Of a stretch of 64,000 nt of DNA, positions 33,601-43,062 are shown piece by piece. The notes below the pieces were generated by a model. The model was not told the DNA's origin, searched no databases, and saw only the letters and a program-made list of their open reading frames with translations. The position numbers and the translations under genes were made by a program. Position 1 is the first letter of the stretch. Each line of letters opens with the position of its first letter. This DNA is from Castanea sativa (Eukaryota; Streptophyta; Magnoliopsida; Fagales; Fagaceae), in assembly GCF_040712315.1 (NCBI RefSeq), contig NC_134020.1:10630251-10694250 (forward strand), in the 5' to 3' direction.

Positions 33601-34852
33601 TCAAAAAATTCCTTAAACAAAATCTAAAAAGTCAACATTGAAACTCTAAACGCCTCTACCTACCACCCATCCCATTTACTTTAGCCATATGTACAGTATA
33701 CACTTTGTGGCTCTTCATCTCACTTTTTCTTCTCACCATTAACTTTTGGATTTTACCTTTAGTCACTTTCTTTCCTTTCCTCTTTCTTCTTTAACTATTT
33801 TGTAGCCTATTTCTTATCATTTCAATTCTTCACCGACAATCACAAAGATACGTAATTGCGTTATTAGTTTTTACTGTTTAAATATTTTGTCTTTTTTATT
33901 TCGGTTTATGTCATTTGATCTGTTTATATATTATAAAATGTGATATAATATTACAAGTAATGAAGTAAAGCCATTCTGGCAAGCAGATTCATTGTATATT
34001 CAAATTAAATATGTTATATATTACATAAGAATACAGTTCATCTAATTCTTTTTCTTTGTCTAATTTTTTTTTAATCCTTGATGTGACTTTGGAAATGTTA
34101 AAACTTTGAGTTTGTTGATTTAATTTTCCTAAGTTGTAAGGCAGAGTCTACTATTTTTAATTTCCTAAGTTGTAAGGCAGAGCCTACTTTTGCTAGAGAT
34201 GATATGTCTCTTTTTTATTGACCCTATGTTTATGTTAGAATTGAGATTATTCAATGAAATCTACCTTTAGTTTTTTTTGTGCATTAGTTATATTTTGAGA
34301 TTATTCAATAAAAAATTGTAGTTTGTGATAATTTTTTTTAAATGTTGTTAATGCCAACCCGCCTAATCCGCTAAGTTGAAACCACCAATATTTGTAACCA
34401 ATCCGCCAGATTTAAACATTGGTGGGTTGGTAGCGGATTGAAATTTTTTCAACCCGCTAGTGGCGGATTGGATAGAAATATTGGCGTTTACCCGCCCAAT
34501 CCGATCCGCGTACACTCCTATTTCTGGGTATGCAAAAAAAATTTTGCAAAAAAGAAATACAGTTGTTCAAAGCTAATAGAACAAATATTAAGCACAAAAA
34601 AGTCCAATGCAGAAAACTAAAAAAAAAAAAAAAAAGTGTAAATCAGAATGATCAAGCTTCGGATTTAAAAGTGAATTAAAGCAATCTGACCCAGATAGAA
34701 GATCAATGAAAGAGAGCATTTGGAATTCAAGCATACACAAAAACAATGAGTTTGAAGGAAAAAAATAAAATAAAATAAAAAATAAAACCTGGTTTGGAGT
34801 TGAAGACGTGGTTCGGTGACAGAGCCAGTCTGCCACATATAGCAGTCTCCAT
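20405..34852 (-). CDS. CLPS1: CLPS1-like gene: chloroplast Clp-protease adaptor, three coding exons
   Basis: ClpS adaptors bind substrates with destabilising N-termini (N-degrons) and hand them to the ClpC/ClpP protease; the plant form acts in the chloroplast stroma. Exons 34852-34789, 29343-29193 and 20666-20405 join through GT-AG introns in phase 1 and phase 2 and would give 158 codons, the normal plant length. Exon 1 begins METAICGRLALSPN, a transit-peptide start; exon 3 carries the ClpS core with HNDNYNKREYVVQVLMKVIP and QEAH (pocket Asn/Asp and His) and ends ISEP-like LSSIEPASGGC. Codon 31 is TAA. Intron 2 is 8.5 kb because E4 and E5 inserted there; intron 1 (5.4 kb) holds hAT and MULE elements. 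It is either a recent pseudogene, a defective allele, or rescued by alternative splicing. Confidence 0.88.
21032..21628 (+). repeat. E4 5' LTR
   Basis: It runs from tgttaggagtgtgtgtgg to aaatcctacca. The first third is built of short imperfect repeats of gctgatgctg / tgctgtggtg. A TATA-like tgatatatatac lies near 21250. Confidence 0.93.
21632..21644 (+). other. E4 primer-binding site (initiator tRNA-Met type)
   Basis: tggtatccagagc differs by one base from the canonical tggtatcagagc-type site complementary to plant initiator tRNA-Met. Confidence 0.85.
21660..22600 (+). pseudogene. E4 gag
   Basis: Starts at ATG 21660 (MAKTRSTTVATQEALASL) but has stops and frameshifts by 21760. The gag core is readable at 22025-22400: MEGKALIWFQ, DDPMETLTRLRQ, FLHGLKDEIRLPVRM. 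Near 22510-22565 a nucleocapsid knuckle reads YNCDEKWVTGHKC, with Phe where the first Cys is expected. Typical chromovirus gag, inactive. Confidence 0.85.
22600..22880 (+). pseudogene. E4 aspartic protease
   Basis: Blocks MRVMGRIKQRSFVILIDSGS then PYNFIDVALVSQL show the retropepsin active site Asp-Ser-Gly. The usual next segments are missing because the frame runs after LEVPNEDSG directly into integrase sequence. Confidence 0.85.
22873..23640 (+). pseudogene. E4 integrase, joined directly to protease by deletion
   Basis: The core starts within KTVVFIVVDRLTKYAHF (first catalytic Asp) and continues YTIVSDRDLVFPSKFW (second Asp) and HP-FDSQTEVVNK with the Glu, after a TAA at 23108-23110. Then come FEALYGYPPP and the C-terminal module FYGPFQVLQKV. 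The H2C2 zinc finger is absent, deleted together with RT and RNase H. Several stops. Confidence 0.88.
23641..23843 (+). pseudogene. E4 chromodomain
   Basis: The C-terminal tail of integrase reads QVLVQWHGESKDDATWENLF, matching the retroviral-type chromodomain pattern (VQWxG...ATWE). Such domains steer integration toward particular chromatin. Frame ends at TAG 23841. Confidence 0.85.
23878..23891 (+). other. E4 polypurine tract
   Basis: aaaggggagggaat immediately precedes the 3' LTR. Confidence 0.85.
23892..24497 (+). repeat. E4 3' LTR
   Basis: Matches the 5' LTR with scattered differences and small indels; ends aaatcctagca followed by the TSD tggct, whose last two bases overlap the TSD of E5. 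Confidence 0.93.
24506..24920 (+). repeat. E5 5' LTR
   Basis: Short LTR ending cctatgtca. Its 3' half repeats the phrase ggtgctgactcc several times. A TATA-like cctttataagc lies near 24690. Confidence 0.92.
24925..24936 (+). other. E5 primer-binding site
   Basis: tggtattagagc, one base away from the initiator tRNA-Met complement, four bases after the LTR. Confidence 0.85.
25098..25570. mobile_element. MULE-like foldback element inside E5
   Basis: Long terminal inverted repeats of roughly 85 bp: ggcaaaatttactaaacaac on the left against the complement of gttgttgagcaaattttgcc on the right, with further matching blocks (atagcatgc, tttagtaag, ggactgttttt). Flanks ttgtgttttc (25088-25097) and ttgtgtttcc (25571-25580) form a 9/10 TSD, the size range of Mutator-like elements. 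The centre repeats aactcgagtt-type palindromes. Non-coding. Confidence 0.8.
25571..26190 (+). other. E5 interior, possible captured leader sequence
   Basis: A GA-rich run (agagagagagc, 25673) and a short Met-initiated frame (VETSRNLAAKPSS, near 25830) followed by a GT-like donor resemble a gene leader, perhaps of the captured gene. No retroviral domain is seen. Assignment is weak. Confidence 0.35.
26200..26930 (+). pseudogene. Captured PDS5-like gene fragment (cohesin cofactor) in E5
   Basis: PDS5 proteins are HEAT-repeat regulators of sister-chromatid cohesion in the nucleus. The open frame from about 26217 to 26851 matches the N-terminus of plant PDS5: FEKQIKEAGNRLLKTPSSID, LLDKVENLLAYVEQ, SVKALITNKLLRHAEMDVKV, EITRITAPNAPYKDEQMKEI, FQLIVAAFENMS, SYKKVTSILDTIAKV and LVVEMFQSFLKMIR-like LVVEMFQSF. 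A TGA at 26850 and a one-base shift follow, then IGEQIITRINAQLE continues the similarity briefly. More than 200 codons without an intron suggests capture from a spliced transcript. It is not the whole gene and lacks a proper start. Confidence 0.82.
26931..27161 (+). other. E5 interior open frame of unknown origin
   Basis: The frame that begins in the PDS5-like part (26849) stays open to 27166 with an acidic, Val/Glu-rich sequence (VKVEVIERASDQ, DLHLGEVEKVK) I cannot assign. It could be diverged PDS5 or retroelement sequence. Confidence 0.4.
27170..27736. mobile_element. hAT-type non-autonomous element inside E5
   Basis: Ends taggagtgtgcagccaacc and (inverted) taggagtgtgcatggtc are flanked by a perfect 8-bp TSD, cctaaggt (27162-27169 and 27737-27744). 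The subterminal parts repeat aacccg/cgggtt motifs. The centre holds a TA tract near 27360 and an AAT tract at 27571-27616. Non-coding. Confidence 0.92.
27571..27640. repeat. (AAT)n then (AAAT)n microsatellite
   Basis: About 14 AAT/TAA units followed by several aaat units, within the hAT element. Confidence 0.93.
27827..27836 (+). other. E5 polypurine tract
   Basis: tagaggagaa directly precedes the 3' LTR. Confidence 0.7.
27837..28229 (+). repeat. E5 3' LTR
   Basis: Starts tgatgcgggagatgc and ends cccgcgtca. It is about 20 bp shorter than the 5' LTR because one ggtgctgactcc repeat copy is missing. Confidence 0.92.
28235..29192. other. CLPS1 intron 2, remaining native part
   Basis: AT-rich intron sequence with poly-T and poly-A runs (e.g. 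28631-28645). No coding content or clear element ends seen. On the - strand it begins with the exon 2 donor (29192-29191). Confidence 0.6.
29193..29343 (-). pseudogene. CLPS1: CLPS1 exon 2 with premature TAA
   Basis: The acceptor tctacaacag ends at 29344 and the donor gtatag starts at 29192. The exon encodes the end of the transit peptide and the start of the mature protein (GKGGGLLERPIIEKTTP, SRESEFDL). Its ninth full codon is TAA (29317-29315), in the frame set by both neighbours. The next in-frame Met is eight codons later (29293-29291). An internal AG (29282-29281, gctgtatcag) in the same phase could act as an acceptor that skips the stop. Confidence 0.9.
29551..30609. mobile_element. hAT-type non-autonomous element in CLPS1 intron 1
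   Basis: Left end tagacatgacaatatgggtc and right end (inverted) tagacgtggcaaaacggac match, flanked by a perfect 8-bp TSD ttaaaaag (29543-29550 and 30610-30617). Subterminal sequence is full of gacccgaccc motifs. The 1.06-kb body is non-coding. Confidence 0.93.
30618..31984. other. CLPS1 intron 1, native part
   Basis: AT-rich, non-coding. Two copies of ccttttgtgttgcattg lie at about 31471 and 31519, the second followed by gtcaatgcaa so that local hairpins can form. No gene. Confidence 0.55.
31985..32415. mobile_element. Probable foldback element (uncertain ends)
   Basis: A block near 32022 (gtgatttcaaattaaacc then ttatagtttcaaaag) recurs inverted near 32400 (cttttgaaaccatagggttt, aatttgaaaccac). 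Repeated motifs of aaattaaacc kind occur between. No clear TSD, so ends are approximate. Confidence 0.5.
32559..32951. mobile_element. MULE-type foldback element in CLPS1 intron 1
   Basis: The 393-bp element is nearly one large hairpin: gggaaaattgcgaattac on the left mirrors gtaatttgcaatttatcc on the right, and the centre (about 32750-32795) is an almost perfect palindrome around aaagtttcaaaattt. A perfect 9-bp TSD, atattaaaa (32550-32558 and 32952-32960), fits Mutator-like elements. Confidence 0.9.
33314..34520. mobile_element. hAT-type non-autonomous element in CLPS1 intron 1
   Basis: Left end tagggtgtgcaaaa and right end (inverted) taggagtgtacgcggatc are the same type as the element at 27170. 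TSD tttctagg / tttctggg (33306-33313 and 34521-34528), 7 of 8 matching. Subterminal aacccgccc motifs; no coding capacity in 1.2 kb. Confidence 0.88.
34789..34852 (-). CDS. CLPS1: CLPS1 exon 1 (transit-peptide start)
   Basis: Starts at ATG 34852-34850 and reads METAICGRLALSPN then VFNSKP before a GT donor (34788-34787). The residue content (few acidic residues, Ser/Ala/Arg) fits a chloroplast transit peptide. The match to the start of other plant ClpS1 proteins is from family knowledge. Confidence 0.85.
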
Positions 34853-35187
34853 CTCTTTTTCTCACACTTTTTCTATCTGAATTGGATATTCTTCATTCTT
34901 CTTCTCTGGATTTTATTTTATTTTCTCTTTCTGGCCATTAATGAAATTAATAAATAAATATAAACGGGTGGCTTTTTTCCAACAGAGAACTACCAGACAA
35001 CTGAACGAAAGAGATGTCGTTTGTGCTTAAACGACTTCTCTTGTTTTCTACCAACTCCCTAATTAACCTCTCTCTCCTATCAAAACATTATATATATAAA
35101 CTCCACTCTAAAAAATCCGTAATTAGAGTAAAGAATTTAAATTCTAGGCACTGTCATAGTAGAGGTAATGGTTGAGTTATAAAACTT
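34853..35187 (-). promoter_or_regulatory. CLPS1 5' UTR and proximal promoter region
   Basis: Immediately upstream of the ATG (on the - strand) is a stretch with CT-rich and A-rich runs typical of a plant leader. No strong TATA box is obvious; tatatataaac at about 35090 (reading +) is a candidate at some 240 bp. The Tourist-like MITE starts beyond it. Assignment by position only. Confidence 0.4.
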
Positions 35188-35190
35188 TTA

Positions 35191-35701
35191 GGGTACGTAT
35201 GGTAGACTGTAATAAACCCTACAATGTAATAGATATTCCTATAGCATAATTATTCGGTTGTTTGGTTTTATTTTTATTACAACGAATAGTTATTCCTTAT
35301 GAATAGCTATTTTTCAAAATGAGGAATAACTATTCATTATCAAAAGTACTGAATATCTATTCCTTCACTTTATGTAATAACTTTTTTTTTTTAATTTCCT
35401 AAAAAGCCATTAGTTGCCACATCGTCAAAAGGAAAGATAATAAATTTTTCTTCTTGTTAATTATTAGCTCTATTTTGAGCACCTTAAAATAAGTGTATTT
35501 TAGAAAATTTGACTTAAAAATGATTTAATTACACATTCTTTTTATACTCTACTAAATTATGAATGCATATACAAGATTCTATTCCTAAATGGTAACCAAA
35601 CTAATGAATAGCAATACTTATTACATTCCAACTTAATATATTCATTGTAATACTTATTCATATTCCCATGTAATAATTATTACAATGTACCAAACCTGCC
35701 C
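35191..35701. mobile_element. Tourist-like (PIF/Harbinger) MITE upstream of CLPS1
   Basis: Ends gggtacgtatggta and (inverted) gggcaggtttggta, flanked by the trinucleotide TTA on both sides (35188-35190, 35702-35704), the TWA target of PIF/Harbinger. Subterminal parts are inverted copies of cattgtaataa-like sequence. It lies about 340 bp upstream of the CLPS1 start codon, in promoter range. Confidence 0.85.
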
Positions 35702-35704
35702 TTA

Positions 35705-36947
35705 ATAATTTCTTTAAAAAAAAAAAATTCAAATACATAGATAATTTTAAGGTCACCCTTACATCATTCATTCAAAATTTTTTTTTTCAGGATACTATTT
35801 TGTACTCAGGTCAAAAAAGTTAAAATTTTTTTTTCATAGAATCTGTTTAAAAGTTTAAGTTATGGTCCTTACGTAGTTCTTGCAGAGGTCAGCATTAAAC
35901 TTTGAATCCATATGAACTTTGGAGGTGTGAACCAAATCTTTTGTTAATATTTTTAGTCGAGGTGTAATTATCTATCACATGATGCGAACAATAATAATGA
36001 CATTTCAAAATTACTTATGGCATGATATAAAGCCTGAGCACATCACATGATGTGAATAAGAAACTCTAAATTATCATCAATTTCTCTTAACATTTTGATA
36101 CTTTAAATTTTGTAAACCATTATTTCATGTGGTAGATTGTCAATATTAATCACCTAGTCTCTTACATAGCCACACGCTAAACAATCTCTCTCTCTCCACC
36201 AAAATCAAAAATTGAAAATTTGATTCCTACCTTCCTTAACCATGCATTATCTTACTCGGGATAAAATAAACTTTCTTTTTCAAGGACCATCTATATTTAT
36301 TAAATGTTATGCATGAACCATGATATTTTGATCTTCCAAAAAAAAAAAAAAATCTTGTCTTGGTTAGTTTAATTCATTGACTTATGTGTTTTAATCCACC
36401 TTTACATTGGCAGGTTGAGCCTATTATGTCATTACGTGATTTTATTGCTATGTAAACTTACAATAATACATTTAATAAATTAGATTATATTATTTTGTGC
36501 TTTAAAATTTATTTCTTGTCATATCATTTTTTTTATATAATGTAAATATTTTTCTTTTATTTGCAGTTATTTATTAATTATAAATATATAGTAGAAAATA
36601 TCAATATGGATATGAAAAATTTTAAATAAAAAATACAACAAACAATTTATCTATAAATCTCATAAATGGACAAGAAATTTATCAAAAGGAATTAGAAAAT
36701 GATGAATTAACACAACAAAATAATGACAATGAAAATTATCATAATGATGTTCACATACGTTTTAAAAAATCTTGATTTTTTTAAAAAGACTAAGTTTTTT
36801 CAAATGTATGAATAATTTACAAAATTTTACTGGCACTGGCAGTTCTTGTTATGATTGTTTTTAAATTAAAAATAAGTTTTTAAAAATTAAAAATAAGTTT
36901 TTAAAAATTAAAAATGATAAAATTCTACTTAAAATTGGTTATGTCTG
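35705..36947. other. AT-rich intergenic stretch left of E3
   Basis: No gene recognised. A short direct repeat of aattaaaaataagttttt (about 36864-36905) and a CT run near 36187 are the only structures I see. Confidence 0.55.
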
Positions 36948-39019
36948 TGGTGGGCCTTTTGTGTTGTTGGGCTTGAATTTCTCCTACTGTACCACGGCCC
37001 ACGATTTTGAGGTAGGAGAGTTGGGGTTGGCCTAAGTGAAACACACCTTATACCAACTTATGGACAAGTTGAGCCATCCCAGTATAAACGCGCCTTGGTA
37101 GGAGCCTTAAATGTATTGCGTGTCTACGGTAGGAATAATTGTTACAAATATTACAGCAGGAACACAATAACTAAAATATTTTATGGATATCACTAATGCC
37201 TAAATAATAACAAAGGAAAATAACAAGGACGTGGCATGATAGTACAACCATGAATAGCAAGATTATGGTAAACAATCCAGCAACAGGGTAACAAATTAAT
37301 TATTCATCAACCAAAAAGTAGAGCTCGTTTGCCCAAAGAAATGGGCTTAGCTTTTTAGTAAATATAAGTCCAAAAAGGGAGCCGATCTCCAACGTGTGTA
37401 ATTTCTAAGAAGGCTCCTATTTTAGAAATTACATACTTTGGAAAAATGATCCAAATGGCTTAAACTCTAATCCTTAACTTCTTAGAAGGTGGGTCTATCA
37501 AGAGGGAGAGAAATGGGTAACCTATTGATGCATACCTCTATTCCTTTCGCTTATGTTTTTCTTGGATTTCTGTGTTTTTCTTTTCTCTCTTCCTTCCTTC
37601 TAGCTCTATCTCTATTTCTTGTCGTTGTTCCCCCTCTCCCCTGTTCACAACTATTCCCTTTTACACTGCCTGCTATGACAAGATTTACCATTTTTAACCC
37701 TCAACCGCTTTTGATTCATTGTAGGTGTTCTTCCAAGACTATCCACTGGCCTGCCGGCTGCCCAACCACTACCCTTATATTGTGCTAGCCGTGCCACGCC
37801 TCATTCCTAGACAAAAGTGGCTTGTTTTGTCTCTTACCTCCCTTTTGTTCTCACTACTCTTATCTAGATAAGGGCTAAACCTCTCTCCCACCTACCTCTA
37901 TGGCATGCATCTAGTGGTTCTAGCTCATATTTACTTCTTTTGGGTGAGATGCCACCCCAGCAGGACATTTCTCCTTAAAGAAGTTTGAGCGAGAACCCCA
38001 AAATAAACTCTCATTTTCTCCCCACCGCCAGACTATACCCTTTCATACCATTGACCCATGGCCCACCTCCCATGTATTGGTTGGGTACAAGCAGGTGGTG
38101 CCTAGGCCTTGTGTGTATGCTCCACTTCTGTTTGAATTCATTACTTTCTTGGCCTTCACGCCTTTGCTATTGCCTCCATGTTTTTCGAATTCTGTTGTAC
38201 GTTTTGGTAAGTGTTTAACTCTTGCAATGTGAAAGGCACATGGGCCTTTGGGTTCACATTTATTACTTTCCATCTCTTCTTTGGACTGGACATTGCTTCG
38301 GTGCAGACCCTCTTTCTTCCTGCCTTGCCCATGTCCTCTTCTTTCCTGTGTCTGTGGACTTCTTGGCTGGGGATCCTACCATGCCACTACTCTAATCCTG
38401 CTATATCATTACATCTCTTTTATTTCCTTGTTACCCATGGGCTTACGGGCTGATGTTCTTGCCAGTATACTTTCCACATCTTTTCCTCCTTTGGGCTTCG
38501 CTGCCCAACGTTCCTACTATGCCAACCCACTTTCCACTTTCCACTTCCTTACCTCTCTTATGCTTTATTGGCTCACATTCCTACTATGCCAGCCTATTTC
38601 ATTCCTCGGGCTTCCTCGGCCCATTTCATTCTTCCTTACCTATTTTACTCCCATGGGCTTTTGCTAAATTCTTTGGGCTTCCTTGGCCTAACTACCACAT
38701 TCTTACCTCTTATTACCTTTCGGGCTTATTGGCCTTTAAGCCAACCCAATGAATTTACTAACTCATTTCTTAGGCTTCCCCGACCCATTTACTTTATTTT
38801 TTTACCTCTTATTATTCCCATGGATTTACTACTTCATTCCTTGGGTATTCTCGACCTATTTGCTTCTTCTTTACCACTTATTGTTTTTATGGGTCTACTG
38901 ACCATTATTCCTGCCATTTTGGCCTGTTGGGCTTTACTTTACTATTTTCTCTTCCCATTTTCTCCATATTGTTGGGCTTCTTCTGCTATTGGGCCTTTTG
39001 TCAAAAGTGGGCATCAACA
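36948..39019 (-). repeat. E3 3' LTR (2.07 kb)
   Basis: In + orientation it starts tggtgggccttttgtg and ends gggcatcaaca. It matches the sequence from 62698 onward over the whole visible part, e.g. the segments at 37489 and 63250. It is T/C-rich with many gggctt and ggcccat words. The visible open frames in it are not believable genes. Confidence 0.92.
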
Positions 39020-39033
39020 TTTAGCCCCCTAAG
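39020..39033 (-). other. E3 polypurine tract
   Basis: On the - strand, cttagggggctaaa immediately precedes the 3' LTR. Confidence 0.8.
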
Positions 39034-39404
39034 CATATGAATTTCTCTTGCAATTCATATGTGAATACTTATGTAAGAAATTTCTTTTCTTCTCCCTTTC
39101 TTTTTTAATTGCATTTTTTTTAAACGATGGGTCCCACCTTATTTCCTTTCTTGCCATGAATAGGGTTGTCTCTTCAATTCCCCAGTTTAATAGTTATTCT
39201 GGAACACAACTTTTGCTTCATTAATACGATGCCTCTTTTGACGGCTGACCTGTTGCTTCCTTTCACGTCACTTTTATTGTCTTTAGTCCTTGGACTTTTC
39301 CCTTTCCCATCATTCTCTCATAAATTTTTCCTTCTTCCTTTCTCTTCACCGTCTCGTCTTCTACAAAACTTTGCTACCCATCTTCTCCGTTCAAACAACC
39401 CATC

Positions 39405-42400
39405 ATGTTGCTAGCAAAAGGTGAAGGTTCTTCTCGCTGTCACTCCAAGGAGGAGAAGGGGGCTCGCAATTCGGATAGTGAGTGTCCTCCCCTCATCGAC
39501 CCATGGTACGATACTCAAATCCATTTTCCCGTGGTGCCCAGTGATTATTCGCCTTCGCCGCCGGGTTGTGTGTGGCTTTCTATTCGCCGCCGTGACACGG
39601 AGGTTTCTTAGGCCCCTTTGGCTTCTACCATTCGCCAAGGAACTTTACTTCCCATGCCTATTCTCTTTGAATTTGGGTCGGGCAATTCTTTGGGTTGGAA
39701 AGAATGGGTGGACAAGGAGTTGTTTGATGTGGGTTTCATGGCGGCGTTACAATGGGCCGGTGTGTTGAAGGCCATCGTTTCATCCTAATGTTTGTCCAAC
39801 TATTGAGATTTGTTCAACCTCTGCCATTTAGTCCGTCAGTGGTGCAATGCCACCCATACCTTCTTCCTTTCTACAGGCGAGATCACGGTAACCTTGGAGG
39901 ATATGACAACCAACTGTTGCTACCCATTCTTGGTGATACACACCCAAATGATATCGAGGAGAAGACCGTGGAGGCCGAGTTGAGGAAAGGGATAAATGGG
40001 AACGCAAAGTTGTTTCATTGGGTTGGGGCTTTCTCTAAGGCTTCCACCCACAAGTTGTTTCATCGTGTTTTGGCTTTGTAGGTTTATCTTTAGTTCTCAC
40101 CCACAATATCCCATAAAACCTCTTTGATTTCGGTTAGCTATAAAGATTTCTGTTGGGGTGAGTCTTGCATTGGCCCCTATGTTTCTGGATCATTTGTATG
40201 TGCACTTGGATTCTGCGAGGTGATGAAAGGCAAGTAGGTTCTTGCCACATAGTTATTACCTTTGCTGACAGTACCATATTGTAGTACCTGCTGTGGGAAC
40301 ATTGTGCCAGGCATTTGGCTAAGTGCAAGTCTGTTCGTTTCGCTAAAGAGAAGAACCAGTCTTGTTTGAAAGTGATCACTAATTTCTGTGGTCATTTTGC
40401 TTTTAATTTTCCGTTGGCTCATCACTGCTGGGACCACCACCCTGTTGACTACTTCTAATGAGAGGGGGATCATGTACTTGGCAGCCACCAATGCTGAGTG
40501 GTTGCCATATCTGGCCGATTAGGGCATCAGTTTTGTTTAGTATTCTGCCAATAGGGTGAGGAGGTAGTTTAGGCTGGATATACCCGATGATTTTATTGCC
40601 ATCTTAGAGTCTACTACTTTTGTCCGACCTTTGGTGTGCCCTAGTGCTTCTGAGTTTTGGAGCAAGCACTTTACAACGGTCACCATTCTGAGCTCACAGA
40701 GAGAGGGCCTTTGTATTTCTCTAATGTATGGGTATTGGTAGGTCGTGATGACTTCTTTTAGCCAAGAGTTGTTAGGTGGCCGTGGGTTTTCTTTTATTCC
40801 TCCTAAGGGTCTTCATGCCATTATTTCTGCCAACCCATGGTTGTTGCTTCCCATCAAGTCCGTGGTGGCATATGCTAGGAAGTAAAGTAGGTCCATCATA
40901 TTTTAGTAGGAAGAGAAGGAGAAGGGATGGTATTTATATGCTGGTAAGTATCCTTCAGGTTGGGAGAAGAAGGTGAAGGTGGTGAACTTTCTTATGCCTG
41001 GGAAGAAGGGCTCAGTGTCTTAGACCGCTAAGCCTAAATCTGTGAAGAGAGGGGATGACTCCTCTAAGACTTGTTATGACCTTGTTCTGTATGGGGGTGG
41101 CCTTCCTCCCATCAGCAATATAGTTCTTGAGAGTTCTTCTCCCCCTTCTGCTTGTACCCGTTCTAGCAAGCGTTCTACGGTAAGCTAGCCCAAGCCTTCC
41201 ACTTAAAAGCCATCCGTAAATGCTCCTCCTTCCAGCAGTACCCGTGGCAGTAAAAGGAAGATATCTCCACTAGCCCCATTTGCCATTGCCAAGAGGAAAG
41301 TATGTTATCTCTAAACTTCATTCATTCTTTATTTAATTATTCATGGGGCTTTTCTGCGGCTAACTCCATATATATATTTATATATTTTTTCTTCTTCTCA
41401 CTTCAGCCACTCGCCCTATATTGCTAAATGAGCTCAAGTTTGAGGAATCCCCTTTCCTTTGCATGCATCTTCATTTTTTGTCATTATCACATATTGTCAT
41501 GTGCTTTCTCTTTTTCTTTTTCTTTTTTTGCATGTTTACTTATCCCTTCTCTGCCTTAAGACTTTTTCCTTTAGGTTGATCCCGAACCCCTTTTTGTTTA
41601 TCACCCCACGAGTAAGGAGGTTCATGCTTCTATGGGCACGCCCATGGAAGGCTTCTTTGAATGGGTAGATGTTGTGGTTGAGGCCGTGGCCTCTACTTTT
41701 GCTACTGTTGCACAAGGAGCTCCTGCTGAAGCTCAAATTTCTCCATCTAAGCCTATTCCTACCAAGGAGAGTACCCAGGCCAAGAGGGCAGTTAGCGGTG
41801 AGTTTGCTCCTATTCTTGTTGAGATCCTCACTCCTTAAAAAGGAGTTACTCTCATAGGCGCATCCTAGACCGAGAGTTCTTCTCCTGCTACTCCTTTAGT
41901 CATTTCTACCAGCGATCCCTTCATTGCCTTTTCCCAGGCCGTGAAGGATGGTTCTTCCTTGGTGTTCACTCCATCTTCCATTCCTAGTTCTGCCACCCAA
42001 GGGCCTGATGCGGATCTCTCTTTCGATGAGGGGTCGGAGGAGGTCCTTGAGGACTCTGAGGATGAACTCGTCATGAAGACAAGAGTTTCTAATTCCAATG
42101 AGGACAATGATGGCGGTGAGTAGGAGGCCGAGGCAATAGGTATGTGTCTTTGATCCATAGTAAATCTTCTTTTTCTTCTCTTCTTGCCATTTCCCAGTAT
42201 ATTTGTCTAATCACTTTGCATGTCATCCTTGTAGCTATAGATATACTTGAGGAGCCTAAGATTGCAATAGGTCCCACAATGCCCATAGCCCTTGTTTCTG
42301 CTGTACCCGTAGCCCCCACTCTTGTGGGTCCTGGTAATTTTCTTTCCCTTATGCTTTCTTCAATTAAAGCCTTCATCATTACATTCATTTCTTCACTTTG

Positions 42401-43062
42401 TTTACTCCTTACAAACTCATGTTGTACCTTGTGTTCCTTTTCAAGTCCGTCTCTTGCTGAGGTGGCTCTGACCTCTCGGTTTGAGGTTGGTAGCAGTTTT
42501 GCCACCATTCTTGACCCTATGAGTGAGGCTATAGCCTTCTTTACTCGATTTGACTAGGCCGAGACCAAAGACCTTAATCCTGCAGACTTCTGGGGTGCTA
42601 GAGCTCCTCATGTTGACTTTCATGGCTTTCGAGTTCTTAAGGAGTGCATCACCCACTTGGAGGTGGTCTATAGCAACCGTGGAGATTTCATGTAGGGTTT
42701 TCTCTTTGGTCATTCTGCGAGTGAGCACTTCCTTAAGTTATTGGGGAGTGTGATGAATGACATTGAGCATAATTTCATCGACATTGTATCTACGGAGAGG
42801 ATCTTGCAATGGAAGGCTGCGATTCAGGAGTTTATCAGGGTTAGGTTTGCTATGGAGTTTTTGTTGGATCACGGATCAGATGCGAGAGATTGCTGGAGCC
42901 TTCTTCACAAAGAAGGTTCAGCCTGCTGTGGACACTATAGATGCTCGCATTGAGAGTTTGAAGAAGGAGGTGGCAGACTTAGAGACATGTCGCGAGCGTC
43001 TTCTTTCTGGTGTTACTGGCTTTAGCCGCTTCGAGGATCAGACTCTTTTTTCAGGCCTTTGA
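39405..43062 (+). pseudogene. Antisense spliced plant-mobile-domain (PMD) gene carried by E3
   Basis: Starts at ATG 39405 (MLLAKGEGSSRCHSKEEKG). Exon 1 (to 41299) holds the plant mobile domain, known from MAIN-like proteins and from transposons: ILFEFGSGNSLGWKEWVDKE, VGFMAALQWAGVLKAI, then LLLPILGDTHPND and AELRKGINGNAKLFHW, and GWYLYAGKYPSGWEKKVKVV-like residues near 40925, in shifting frames. Introns with GT-AG ends: 41300-41574, 42140-42234, 42334-42445. Later exons are Ser/Pro/Glu-rich (VDPEPLFVYHPTSKEVHAS), then a helical part (VMNDIEHNFIDIVSTERIL) and a C-terminal coiled coil (ARIESLKKEVADLETCRERL), stop at 43060. Stops and frameshifts make it a pseudogene. It is tail-to-tail with E3 pol. 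Confidence 0.75.

Noticed and set aside
37489..39032. Several open frames of 70-150 codons on the + strand with hydrophobic composition
   Set aside because: They lie inside the E3 3' LTR, which is T/C-rich; the frames are not kept in the second LTR copy beyond what sequence identity forces.
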